This document shows positions 9,523 through 20,269 of a stretch of 64,000 nucleotides of DNA, piece by piece; within the stretch, counting starts at the first letter, position 1; the number at the start of each line of letters is the position of its first letter. Position numbers and translations under genes: made by a program. The notes beneath the pieces were generated by a model. It made no database searches. It saw only the letters and a list, made by a program, of their open reading frames with translations, and had not been told where the DNA came from. The stretch comes from Adiantum capillus-veneris (taxonomy: Eukaryota > Streptophyta > Polypodiopsida > Polypodiales > Pteridaceae). Where the stretch lies: positions 177,788,240 through 177,852,239 of the forward strand of contig CM043944.1 of the NCBI GenBank assembly GCA_014529385.2. Direction: 5' to 3'.

Positions 9523-11803
9523 ATTTCCCTTTCATAAGTATTGTCTCAATCTTCTCGGTATGAGACTACCTGGATCATACTCTGATCAAAAGGTGGTTCT
9601 ATGGGTTGAGAAATCCTTACCATAGCCCTATTTTCTTAGGATAAAGGAGGTTGATGTCCCAACACAGGTTGAGCTTTTTCGTGACCCAAGATTGCGTTAT
9701 TTGGCCCCACTTGGTACCTTGGAGGGGGCAGAAGTTGTTGTCCCCCATGTGGTCCGTATTGTCTCTCTCTAACTTAGTTCTGGTTATAGAAACATTCATG
9801 AGTTTCATGGTTTTCCATTTTTGTTATGTAGCACACCATTTCAATATTCGTTGTGTGTTTACTCCTAGCCTTTGTTGAAGGTTGCACGGCTGGGTTGGAT
9901 GGTCACCTCCACAAGTATCGCATTTTGGGTGGGCGATTGTTGTGTGTTTGGGTTCGTCCTATTTCCTTGGTTTATCCTCCTGATCACTTCCTGGATCATT
10001 CGATCAACATCCAACATAGTTGGGTTTTGGCCTCCCAATTTGGTCGTGGACTCACTCGTGGTTGAAAAGGTGCTACTAGTCCTTGATCTATGTCTTCAAT
10101 CACCTCCCCATATGCTTTGCAGTTATCTACAAGATACAACGCCTCTTTCGTGACTTGCTCAAAGGTACACATGCTTTCAAGTGCAAGTCCTTTTTCAGCG
10201 TGTCATTTTGTAATCCCTCTATGAAGAGGACTGATAGTCTTTCATCCTGAGGTAGTTCTCAAACAGGGCATTTTTCTATGTACTTCATGAAACGAAGGGA
10301 TGCTTCCTTCACTTTTTCTTTTCCCTTTTGCCTAAATGTATAGATCTGGGAGACAGTGTTATGCTTGATTCCTCTTTTTGAGAATTCCTCAGCAAATTCT
10401 TGGAGAAGTTGCTCAATACTTGGGAATTCCAAGTTGTTTAATGGTTGGAACCAAGTCAGTGTAGTACCTTCTAATGTCAACCCAAATCCTTCATATTGAG
10501 TGCGGAAATCAGCTACCTATTCCGCTCTCAATACTTGTTTGAATATCGAAACATGGGTATACAAATCTTCAGATCCATTATACTTTTTGGGTAAGCATTT
10601 TTCCACCTGAGATGGTTGCATACGCCTGGCCTTTGCAACCATTCTAACAACTCCTGGTCCCCCTGGGGTGGCTTCTCTTGGTTCATAATTTCCTCTTGGT
10701 ACTAACAGTGGTATCCTATCCGCTATATGTTCATCAAGTTGATGCTGTGTAATAGTCGGAGGGATTCCAGTGGTGTAAGTGGATTCAGGAACAATATTGC
10801 CCGTATGTGTGTTCATGGAAGCCCTAGTCGCCTTCGACCTAACGATTCTGTTTTGGGAACTTGTTCATGTGCATAAGAATCCTCCACTCTGGCTCTCAAG
10901 GGGCTCTCAAGTACAGTTTCAAGTCTGATGTGAGTAGTCGTGGTATTTACCTCTTCCGTATTTACATAGTATTGGTGGAGTGGTCCTCCAAAATATGTAT
11001 ATATCTCTAAATCCTTCCGATCCATTGGAGAGTACTTTCAGCCATACTTGTCCATTATGACCACCTAAATACTTCTTCCCTCCGTGTACGTGTAAACACA
11101 CAAGTTTTTCCAGTCTATTAATTCTTTGATGCGGGGCTCGTCACATTTGTAATAGTGTTTTTTCTCCATTATTGAACTTATAAAGCCCCACATATGTGTT
11201 GTCTGTGTTAAGGTGCTCTTTCTCATTGGTGTGGCTGAGTACTATGTTTTGTTTCTCCATTTTGGGTTGTGCATTGGCCAACTCATTATCGACTTTGTCC
11301 TTGGTGCCGCTCATTCCCCATTTATCCATGATAAAAGAGTTATGAACCACTAGGTACATCATTCCCTCTCGGTCGAAATATCTATCCTCGTCATAATCAA
11401 CATCTACAAGGTCTCTGAACTTGCTTGGATTATTTTCCAACTTAACACAGTAGCGGTCCATTCCATCCTTACAGATTTTGGCTTTAAGCACATTTTGAAT
11501 TTGAAACTTCAAATACAAAAACTTCACATCAGATGTAGGCTGAGAAGGACCTTCACCCATCGAAGTTGTTCCCTTAGGGTTTGACTTGTTAGAATCTTTA
11601 TTCATGAGGCCATATGATCTCTCAGACAAAGTGTCAAAGAAACTCTCCTCTAAAATGGGTTCCAAAGGCGGGAGTGGTCTCTGATTCACACTTTCTTTTG
11701 TCCAATGATTACTCCCTTGATCAAAGATGCTAGGGTTCCTATTCTGGTGCAATCTTTCTGATGGTAGATTCATGAAGAATTGGTAACAAAAAATCAAAAC
11801 CAA
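9523..11803 (-). pseudogene. Ty3/gypsy gag with long N-terminal region (Tat/Ogre-like arrangement)
   Basis: The N-terminal part (11803-11141, 220 codons) is acidic and of unknown fold, with LPPLEPILEE near its start. The capsid core (10816-10259) is one frame with a TAG at about 10514. It includes LTLEGTTLTWFQPL and EFAEEFSKRGIKHNTVSQIY, then passes a TGA at about 10260 into QDERLSVLFIEGLQNDTLKK. After a frameshift it continues TFEQVTKEALYLVDNCKAYG. A zinc knuckle of the form CDTCGGDHPTQPC lies at about 9915. The same blocks in the same order occur at 58.3-60.7 kb. No polymerase follows, because the sequence meets the other element's LTR at 9522. The long leader plus extended gag recalls the Tat/Ogre lineage, which is inference. 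Confidence 0.82.
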
Positions 11804-12070
11804 GTTACCTCATTGAATAGTTTGAATCCCCTATTTGATCTTGCTTGTTGAGTAGTATCTTCTAGTACCTGCAAACTATCAAGAATTTGCTTGATAGATG
11901 TAAGCTTACACTGTTCTTGTTAGTTCTTGCTTTTGTTCGACAAAACATAGCACACAATTCCCTAGACAACCTCACAATGTTGATCCAGTTTCAATTTTGA
12001 AAGAAGCACCAGGTTGCTATAGACTAGCTCCTCGTATGGTAAGTTTCTGTCTCTGTTCTGACTCAGAGGT

Positions 12071-12090
12071 ACATGGATCGCGATCCATGT
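12071..12090. repeat. 20-bp perfect palindrome, copy 1
   Basis: ACATGGATCGCGATCCATGT is its own reverse complement. A half copy (ACATGGATCG) lies at 12334. Confidence 0.97.
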
Positions 12091-12604
12091 TGAGAAGCCA
12101 ATTGAACTTTGGTTGCTATTTTAACATGATTAAGAGGTCTTCCAGTACCAATTTTTTGAAATGAATCTCTCGATTGGAGGCGAAGTTGATTTTGTCACTT
12201 TTCCTGAGCTTATGTCAGTTCTGACGTGTTGGAATGGTTTCTTGCATCCAATTTCAACTCTGGAAGGACCACTAGACTCTTTGTGATACCCTCTAGCTAT
12301 GATACTAGTTTGGTATCAGTTTGTGGCAGGGGAACATGGATCGTGTCAAAATACACTGAATTTTGTCCCACAGTTAGTCCTTGGCCTAGTGATGCTGACT
12401 ATATCGTTTTTGAATGCCTTAAATCTTTTTGGGACAGACAAAAGTCAGATTTAGGGTTTATTTCAGTGGTTTTTCCCTTGATCAGCTTTTTGCCACCTTT
12501 TTCTCTCTTTTTGAATTTTTTGAATAAGGATCCTTTAGAATAAAGTGCTCTAATTGTTATCACTTTCCTGCTTGTCTCTTATCAGCTCAAACTTCCAAAA
12601 CTAT

Positions 12605-12624
12605 ACATGGATCACAATCCATGT
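12605..12624. repeat. 20-bp palindrome, copy 3 (imperfect centre)
   Basis: ACATGGATCACAATCCATGT has 8-bp perfect arms and a mismatched centre. Confidence 0.95.
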
Positions 12625-12888
12625 TTGGCAAAATTTTGGACTAACACTTTGTGAGCGGACCACACAAGGTATGATGATGCTATTTCCCAAGTACTTTTGG
12701 ATTTGGTCAGTTTTTTCCAAGCGAGAAGCAGGATTTTGTGTTTGTTTTGCGGTTTTTTGCAAACCTCTCCTTTTCTGGTATTTTGACCAGCTTTTTTCAC
12801 TTTTTGTCTATGGCTCCTTTTGGAAAAGTTGTTCAACTAGTAATCAGGAGTACACTGGTCAAATCTTAATGTCAGATGTCTACGTGGA

Positions 12889-12908
12889 ACATGGATCACG
12901 ATCCATGT
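12889..12908. repeat. 20-bp palindrome, copy 4 (one centre mismatch)
   Basis: ACATGGATCACGATCCATGT is 284 bases after the previous copy. Only the central pair departs from perfect symmetry. Confidence 0.95.
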
Positions 12909-13169
12909 TGGGAAGCACCTAGGCATGAAATTTTGTTCACTTGATTCCTTGCTTCTAGTTAGTCCCAATTCTCATCCCTTTTTGGATTTGGGAAAATAAA
13001 AGTTTAGTTTTTCCTTGTTTTCCCTTTTTTCCAAGGTTTTGGTCTGCTCACCCCAATCTTGATTTTTATGATCTTCTAGCCCTCTTTTTCTCACCAAACT
13101 CAAGGTTCTAATGCCTAAGAGCCTGTTCTAAGCAAACGAAATAATTTTAGCACATTTTGCCAAAAAGGT

Positions 13170-13189
13170 ACATGGATCGCGATCCATGT
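13170..13189. repeat. 20-bp perfect palindrome, copy 5
   Basis: ACATGGATCGCGATCCATGT is identical to the copy at 12071 and lies 281 bases after the previous copy. A decayed relative (ACATAAATCACGATCCAT) lies inside the LTR at 14070. Confidence 0.97.
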
Positions 13190-13721
13190 TTGGCAAGCAA
13201 ATTGGTAGTTTTTTGCACAGTCTTTTCCAACAAGTGTTTTTATCCCCTTCTTGAAAGGTTTACTAGATTTGGTCCAGTTTTGAAGCTCTGACCATCACTT
13301 CTTCAATTTTTCCAAGTTATGGTCTTCAACACCAAAATAAGGTTTTTGACAGTCTTTCCCTCGATCCTTTTGGCCACAAATGATGGTGTAATTTCTTTCC
13401 TAACCTACTCCTATAACTGAAATCAATATGCAAACATAGCCCAACTTAACATTACGAAAATAACAACAACATCTTTGGTAGAACAGACCTTTCTGAGCAT
13501 GTGACAAATCAAAGAATGAAATACTATCTTGTACTTCACTCACAACTTTCTTTGCTCTTAAGGAATAGCACTGGCTAGTCTCAGACTTCAGTCTCTATCA
13601 AGCATTAAACCTACGTCTAGCTGAGCTTCACTGTCTATGGGTAAGCGAAACGGGTATCAAAAGCTTGAAGGGAGATTTTTTTTTCTTTTGTACATTGAGT
13701 CACTCACCACCTAAGGATAGG

Positions 13722-13741
13722 TTTCCCCGACAGTGGTGCCA
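13722..13741 (-). promoter_or_regulatory. Primer-binding site of gypsy element 1
   Basis: On the minus strand the LTR ends ...ACTAACA, and one base later TGGCACCACTGTCGGGGAAA begins. It is closely related to TGGTGCCACTGCTGGGGATG in the element at 58-64 kb. The priming tRNA is not assigned. Confidence 0.75.
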
Positions 13742-13742
13742 A

Positions 13743-14450
13743 TGTTAGTGGGTCGCCGTGATGGACGTTTGCAGCATAGCTCTTTTGTACTAACATAATG
13801 TCAATATGTAAGGAAATGACTCGGGATGGGCACAAAGACTTAATGAGAGTGTCAATCTCACCAAAGTGAACTCAAGGGCTACTCATTCTACAACAAAAGA
13901 AAATCAACCACTTCCTAGTCAGACAATCGGTATACGTCCAATCTCACCACTTAACGTCATCACGCCTTTTTGGTATCCAAATGAATCTGGAATGCCATGA
14001 AACTTAAGGAGAGGTATCACAAAACTTATGGGCTCAATCCTACCAAGTTCTGTCACCATCTGGGAAGGTACATAAATCACGATCCATCAAAACAGATGTG
14101 TAGAAAACTGAATAGAAGTACTTGGAAAGATCTTCACTAAGCATAGAAACACTTATCCATGGTCAAAACATCAAAACAACCATTTTAACCCCCAAATCAA
14201 TGCATTTAGCTCACAAACAATAACAGAATTGGAAATGATTACACTTAAATTGTAGAGCAAGAGAGAAGGAATGCAATGTGATATTTGGAATAGAATTCTG
14301 ATTACCAGCTTAGGAGAAAAGAAGATACAATTTGTAGTCATAAGAAGCCTCCACAATGCACATTTTTTACTTCCTCGAGCTAATGATACTTCTTTTCCCA
14401 AAACTAAGGGTTTTGACTTTAAAAGTTAGGGGCTTTTCCATGGCCATCCG
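13743..14450 (-). repeat. LTR of gypsy element 1 (outer end uncertain)
   Basis: The segment begins TGTTAGTGGG on the plus strand, directly next to the primer site. Short stretches resemble the LTR at 62.5 kb (for example TGTCATGAAACTCATAGGA versus TGCCATGAAACTTAAGGAG). I cannot fix the outer boundary because no second LTR or target-site duplication is in the window. From about 14450 to 15500 there is no recognised gene, only AT-rich sequence and a G/A-rich tract at 15140-15200. Confidence 0.5.
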
Positions 14451-15539
14451 GCCTCTTACAAGGGTGTAGACTCAGAGAAATAAAGAGGGTATGGTCTAAT
14501 CACATCATGATTACAACTCATCTTAAGCTGAATTACATGATTTTTTTCAATAAAATAGAGTGTCCATAGGGTTTGATGTGCATACGCCTGTGTGCGCCTG
14601 TATCCACCAAACACCATCTCTCATTTGGACCCTTTCACCTTCGCCCCGTGTTGAGATAGATCCATAAGCACATTGTCTATATCCTAACCCTTGTTCTCAT
14701 TTATTCTCCCACATTAAATGATTAGTTTAATATGAGAAAATCATTTGGGTTGGTTTATTAGATATTAAATTTTATGACATTACCTCTCTCTTAAAATCAT
14801 AGTCGTCATCGACTATGAGGTAGAAGAGACAAAGTCTTAGTCATTAATCTACATCACTTTTTACCCTACGACATCCTTCCTGAGTGGATGACTAGTCCAT
14901 TTGGTGCTTGGGTCACTTAGCTGCTGCAAGCATGTATTGTCTTTAGTCTATTTCATTCTCCCAAAGTAGAGTGACAAATTCTACTTGGTGTTTGAGAGAC
15001 GTCGTCGTCACAAACATGATTCTGAGCATGCCTACTTTTAAAATTTGTGCACAATATAAAGAGAATTAGTCTTATACTGTTCATTTAAAAGAAACTTTAA
15101 ATAACAATTCACAGCAAGCGAAACTTCTAATCGACAAATGGGCAAAGAAAAAGGAGAAGGAAAAAAGGGGGGGAAGAGGGAGAGGGGGGAAGGAAAAACA
15201 CAAATGTCTACATGAAACGCGTTTTTCTATATTAGCTAATCATTGGTGTAAACAAAGGAGGGAGGAGGGGATATAAGTAGGGAGTCATGGTTCAAAAAAC
15301 TGTACAATGTATCATAGTTAGGGAGGAGAGGCTAGTTTGGAAGGTGAGTTATTCCTCCATAAATATAGGGGGTACATGCAAAAAAGGAGGGAAAAGAATT
15401 AGGTGGGAAGTAAAAGAAGGGAATACAAGACATTAGGGGTTAGCTTAAAGATTTTGTAGGCCTTGGTTAAAAGCTAGTAACAAACATTTAATGAGAATTG
15501 TAAGGTACCAGAATTACGAAAGGTTTTAAGAGAGGAAAC

Positions 15540-16885
15540 ATACAAAAACTGGAAGCGGGGTGGAGGAGGTTGCAATGAAGAGGATAGAAAGGTTAGGTTA
15601 GGTAGGATTGGGTTTTTCTGAGAGGAGGGTTTGGAGCATTAGGCCAACACACAATCAATTTAGGAAGGTGTGCAAGCTCGGGATCATTTTTTAGAAGCTT
15701 TGTGAGAGGTTTGTTAATGGTGCAGGAGAGGTTTAGAGTGCAGGTAAGGGGAGAGAAGGGAATTTTTACAATGTTTGGTGAAAGCTTGGTTTTTGCAATT
15801 TGTGAAGTAGAGATGGTCTAGCTTCATAAGGAACAAAAAGGAAGCAAGCTTCCAAAAGAGAGGGGGGGTGGATTTTTGCTCTAAGCCTTGTGTAGAAGAG
15901 GTTATGAATTGTGATAAATCCCGAAAGAGAGCTTTCTTGGATGATGTACCTTTCAAGTTCTAAAAGGATGAAAAAAATATTTTGGTGTGTTGGATGCCAA
16001 GATTGCCAAGCGATTTAGTTGTAGGAGTTGAGGTTTTTTTGGTGATAGTGTGAATCAAGTATACAGAAGGTGGCAAACGAGGATCCTTTGAAGAAATGGA
16101 TATCTAAAATAAAAGCTTCTTGAGAGGAGATGGAAGAAGAGATTTTGATATGCCCTTGGAGAGGATGTCCATAGCTTTGAAGAAGAATTTCTAAACTAGA
16201 AGAAGGGCCAACCCAAATGCCAAAATCGTTGTCAATGAATATTTTAAAAATAAAAAGAGAAGGGAAGGTGAGTAGCTTCATGCCTTCTTCAAAACAAGAC
16301 AAGGGGATGTGAGTAGCTTCATGCCTTCTTCTAAAGAACAAAGAAAAAGGCAAGCGGACACCAATACAAAATTTGATCCCATTGGTGTACCTTTGGGTTG
16401 GTGCAAAAATTCTCCTTTAAAAGAGAGATAGTGATGGTTGAGGATGAGAGAGGCTAGGGATATAACAAAGTGAACTTTTGGTGAGGGAAAAAACTCTTGG
16501 ATGGAATTCTTGAGAGCTAAGAGCTCCTCTATGGTGGGGATGCTAGGATAGAGAGATTCCACATCAAAAGAAAAAATGATAATATTGGGAGGAAAGGGGT
16601 TGGAGTTAAGGTCCAAGATAAGGGAGTGGGAATCTTTGAGGTGTTCGTTTTTGGATAAGAGGATAGGGTAGAGCTAAGCGTGGAGCCATTTAAAGGCATT
16701 TTTCAAAATATAACCCTTGTAGCAGCAAATGGGGCGATCGACAAGGGAGGGTTTATGGATTTTTGGTAAAAGATAAAGGGGCAAGGTTTAGGTTTAACTA
16801 TAGAGAAGGCGAGGATGAAATCTCTTTCATTGCTGGGGAGAAGAGGGTAATTCAAAACAATAGAGGTGAGGAGGGAGGAAACAAA
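15540..16885 (-). pseudogene. Penelope-like element reverse transcriptase, 3' half (interrupted by CACTA)
   Basis: The minus strand encodes Penelope RT blocks in order: LPKIHKPSLVDRPICCYKGY, then FSFDVESLYPSIP at about 16570, KGTPMGSNF at about 16390, FIDNDFGIW at about 16235, and a thumb segment LELERYIIQESS...RLRAKIHPPSLL at about 15900. The catalytic YxDD motif has become IDND, and stops and shifts break the frame, so it is inactive. No GIY-YIG endonuclease is recognisable downstream. Its 5' end at 16885 is the CACTA insertion point. The frame continues exactly from the piece at 24838-25086. Confidence 0.88.
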
Positions 16886-16954
16886 CACTACAAGAGGTCC
16901 TTCAATGTAGAGACACTCAAATGGGAAAAATCCCGGCATCGCTATAAGCATCGC
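16886..16954 (+). repeat. Left terminal inverted repeat of the CACTA
   Basis: It starts CACTACAAGAGG and continues GGGAAAAATCCC then GCATCGCTATAAGCATCGC. The right end carries the counterpart GGGGATATTTTTACCCC and ACTATAAGCATCGCTATG in inverted orientation. Confidence 0.88.
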
Positions 16955-17085
16955 TATTATAACAAAGACTATAGAGACTCTCATAGAGATGCCTATAGTG
17001 ATGCTCATAGAGACGCTTATATAGACGCTCATAGAGACGCTTATAGAGACGCTCATAGAGACGCTCATAGTGATGCCGACCCTAT
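16935..17085. repeat. Left subterminal 12-bp repeats (TATAGAGACGCT)
   Basis: About twelve consecutive units of TATAGAGACGCT/CATAGAGACGCT with small changes. Frames reading RDAHRDAYRDAH across it are by-products of the repeat. Confidence 0.9.
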
Positions 17086-17107
17086 AAAAATAATTTGAGG
17101 GCACCCA

Positions 17108-17133
17108 AAACTCAGATCTATAGATCTGAGTTT
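17108..17133. repeat. 26-bp perfect palindrome
   Basis: The 13-base arm AAACTCAGATCTA is followed directly by its exact reverse complement. It lies just inside the left subterminal repeats of the CACTA. Confidence 0.95.
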
Positions 17134-17169
17134 CAGCGCTCTCTACACAATAGGTATACCTGCCCCCCC

Positions 17170-17209
<40 letters not shown>

Positions 17210-17308
17210 ACATACGCACATGAGGAGAGGAGGGAGAGCCATATATTCTCCGTCCCTCTCCTCTCTCTTATGTTCCCTTCCCCTCTTTCTTTCTCTCTAT
17301 CTCTCTAC

Positions 17309-17406
<98 letters not shown>

Positions 17407-17520
17407 TACACACACATGCGTAAACAAAGAACACACATATAGACACTGAGAGAGAGAGAGAGAGAGATAAAGAAAGTAGAGAGAGAGAGGGAGAGTGTGA
17501 GTGAGAGAGATAAAGAAATG
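17170..17520. repeat. Compound microsatellites (CT)n, (AC)n, (GT)n, (GA)n
   Basis: Runs lie at 17171-17189 (CT), 17190-17208 (AC), about 17311-17346 (GT), 17347-17403 (GA) and 17452-17468 (GA). No gene is present. Confidence 0.95.
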
Positions 17521-17868
17521 AAATGAAATGATATATTTAACGTCTTCAAAATGCCAAAATGACTTATGAGACCAATCCGATAACCTCCTTGTGGATCTAA
17601 TCTAATGACTAGGTACAAACATCAAAGTGAAGTAAAGTGGAAGACTAAAATCATCATCATCTTCATCAATTTCCAACATTGGGTGTTGTCTGAGGAAGTA
17701 GTGCATAGGTCGGTGAAGAGCTTCGTCAATGTCCGCCTTTGTAAATAGACGTAATGGGTATCTCCCATATTGCGCTAGAGTATTCTTGATCCTCTGATGG
17801 AGCCTAAATTGATATCGTGGATGTCTAGCTCTCCCAAGATCAATGGCTCTTTAAACTAATATATCTTT

Positions 17869-17871
<3 letters not shown>

Positions 17872-17910
<39 letters not shown>

Positions 17911-19126
17911 AATTATCGTCCACGGAGGTCATATATGACCCATGAGAGCAAAAACACAACATTACAACAATTTCTTCTCAGTACAGGTTGATACATATCA
18001 ATTAAAAACTAAGGGTCCATCAAGAGGGTAGAGTAGGAAAAAGAACAAAAATCTAAGGGTCGGCTGACGAGAGAGCCGGTTTGGGTTTTTGAAATTCCTG
18101 GATGATTGCTTTGCCACCTTGGTAGACTGTCCATTTCCCTTGCTTGCATGCTTTGTGCATTTTCTTAACCTTGCTTGCTTTACTCTTGAGTTGAGTCATG
18201 GTCCATTCTTTTGCATTCCAAAGATTTTTTCCCTTGAGAAGTCGAGATTGACGCAACAACTTCATACGCTCATCTTTGTCCTTGAAAGTGAGTATGCAAT
18301 GCTTGGGTGGCACATGTCTATGTGTATCATTGATCCAAGCAAAAATTTCGGGCTTGATTTAGGTAGGTTGAAGAATGTCATTGAGCTTGGTGATTTCTTC
18401 TTGAAGGGTGTCCTTCACGGTACGCCACGATAACTATAGGGTGAAAGCGTGGTTTGGTGGTACAAAAAAAGGACCTGTTTTACTTCTACCAATGAAAAAG
18501 TGGGGACTGGTAATAATTTTGTAGTTTAGGTCAAAACTTTTCGCACCTTGTGTTTTTAGATTCTCCTTTTGAAGATCTATCCACTGATATATAGTATGAT
18601 AGGTAGTTTTTCAAGTGACATGTAGAAATTGTAGCTCAAAGATTTGTCAAAGGTGTTGTCAAGGACAGTCCTTTTTGTACCACCAAAGCGTGCTTTTAGC
18701 CTGTAGCCCCCCAATGCTGACCTTGAGGCCAAGAGATTCTTGTAGCGGGCATTCTTGTAGGGCCGCCTATATCTTGGTGTCAATCTTCTTATGTGTTGTT
18801 TCATGTGATTCTTTTTCCACTACCACTTTGACTGCGTGTTCTTTTTTAAGCAGAGCTTGGCTCTCTTATTTCTTTGAATCTTCAAGCTTTCATAAACGTT
18901 CTTTAAGTATATCATTCTCCCCGGTGAGTTCTTGATTATGAGCCTCAAGGGCTGTGATTGGTGCTACTTGGCGGGCGGCGGGGTCCTTCTTTAGTGCCAC
19001 TACCACCACAAGAAAGCTCTTGCGTGCCTCCTCGTGCAACCCTCCCTGCGCGCCCCCTGCATAGCCTGCCTTACCTGCCCCCCTACGTAGCCAACCTCCT
19101 GCCCGCCCCGTACGCTGTCCATCCAC
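17872..19126 (-). pseudogene. LINE ORF1-like fragment with CT-repeat 3' end, carried in the CACTA
   Basis: Reading minus, a coiled-coil stretch (LEAHNQELTGENDILKERL, later ESQALLKKEHAVKVVVEKES) leads, through several stops in largely one frame, to a conserved C-terminal block at 18313-18053: CILTFKDKDERMKLLRQSRL, then ACKQGKWTVYQGGKAIIQEF. This resembles the C-terminal RNA-binding domain of L1-type ORF1 proteins. After the stop, about 140 bases lead to (CT)n at 17872-17907. The last ~40 bases before the CT tract match the 3' end of the LINE at 36.5 kb. No ORF2 lies between, so this looks like an ORF1-only derivative. A captured host gene is the alternative. Confidence 0.5.
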
Positions 19127-19400
19127 CCCGCCTGCTGCTGCGCCCGCTTCCCAGTCCGCAACCCCTACATCCCGCTACCCTTTTGTTGCCTAGCCCCGCC
19201 CCTCCCGCCGCTCGCTTCTTAACCAATCCGCTTCCCTGCACAGCCCGCCTTGCCCGCCCCGTACGCTGTCCACCCACCCCGCCTGCTGCCGCGACCCCTA
19301 CATCCCGCTACCCTTTTGTTGCCCAGCCCCGCCCCTCCCGTCGCTCGCTTCTTAACCAATCCGCTTCCCTGCCCGCCCCCCCCTCTGCGCTACAATAGTT
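18960..19400. repeat. GC-rich duplication, period ~151 bp
   Basis: Very C-rich sequence in which GCCCGCCCCGTACGCTGTCC occurs at 19101 and again at 19252, followed in both by CCACCCCGCCTGCTGC and later by TTAACCAATCCGCTTCCC. It is compositionally foreign to its surroundings. The proline-rich and glycine-rich frames on both strands are not supported as genes. Confidence 0.8.
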
Positions 19401-19619
19401 GGGAGCTGGCTAGTGCATAGTGGTCTTTCGGCCACATGTGCAGCTTGCGACCATCTTGTGGAGAGTCAGCGTCAGTATCTTTGGGAATGTTCTTTGGCAC
19501 AACAGGTGTGGCTGCGTGTTCTTCAACTGATGCCTTCTATTTCCACGGCTTGACAATACACTTGGGGAGCAGTGGCTTGGTCCACCCTCACGGGCCTGGC
19601 ACTTTAGTTTGAGTTATCT

Positions 19620-20010
19620 TCCACCAGCAAGATGATAGTGATGCAGGAGGGGCGACCTACACTCCAGCCTGCCACAAAGCTTACTCCAGAGGAGTGGTGG
19701 AGTGAGAGAGAGGAGTGTTGGGATCTCATCAGTGTCCTGACACTCTGGTTCATCTGGCAGGCCCATTGCTTCCGCATCTTTGAGGCTCGCCCGCTGCCAC
19801 CAACAGAGAGTGTTCACGATCTTTGGCTAGAGCTGATCCACACTCTCAGAGGATAGCATGAGAGAGTACAGGGCACCTCCGACCGCATGCAGGAGCGTAG
19901 TGAGGCTTTCCTTCGACTATGGCATCCTGGGCCTTTCTACACCATGGTCCAGGGTGTACTCGGATGGCACTACCGACTACCTGTGTGGATTTTTCCTCCT
20001 CCCATTTGTT
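19620..20010 (+). pseudogene. Possible LINE ORF2 C-terminal (zf-RVT tail) fragment
   Basis: The frame from 19632 reads LTPEEWWSEREECWDLISVL, then LWFIWQAHCFRIFEARPLPP and LWLELIHTLRG, and after a stop MQERSEAFLRLWHPGPF. The W-x-IW-x-A-x(4)-IF pattern and what follows resemble the tail after the reverse transcriptase of plant non-LTR retrotransposons. Homology is judged by eye only. Confidence 0.35.
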
Positions 20011-20269
20011 GATTTATCCCATTGTACATATGCTGGTTTTTCATTGGGAGAGTCTCCCCACCATGGTTGTTGTAGCCTCGCTTGAGGAGGTGGTTGTAGC
20101 CATATGGGCAGTTTTATTAACTAATAGAAGGATCTTTTTCTTGAAAAAAAAGGAAATCTCTTGCGTGCAACATGGGTACCAAAGGACGACATTGGGCTAC
20201 ATAAGGGAATTCCTATTGTTGAAACATGCAGTGGTGCATGAGATCAAGGGCTTATTTTGATTATTATTT

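Larger units (their letters stand above)
11804..13721 (-). other. Long untranslated leader of gypsy element 1, degenerate ~275-bp repeats
   Basis: Between primer site and gag lie about 1.9 kb without a supported gene. A palindromic block recurs at 12071, 12334 (half), 12605, 12889 and 13170, and each is followed by related text such as TGTTTGGCAAGC or TGTTGGGAAGC. The leader therefore seems to consist of about five decayed tandem units of 263-284 bases. Plus-strand open frames at 12226-12922 lack recognisable domains. Confidence 0.7.

Noticed and set aside
9872-10153. 93-codon plus-strand hydrophobic frame
   Set aside because: It is antisense to the gag zinc-knuckle region of element 1.
11034-11101. 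Additional small minus-strand frame as a separate gene
   Set aside because: It lies within the gag N-terminal region of element 1 in a competing frame, best explained by a frameshift in gag.
16703-17242. 179-codon minus-strand frame with SVSMSV repeats
   Set aside because: It spans the CACTA terminus, the 12-bp repeats and a microsatellite; only its last part overlaps the Penelope RT in the wrong frame.
18958-19398. 146-codon proline-rich frame in the GC-rich duplication
   Set aside because: High C content alone explains the open frame, and the opposite strand is equally open. There is no domain.
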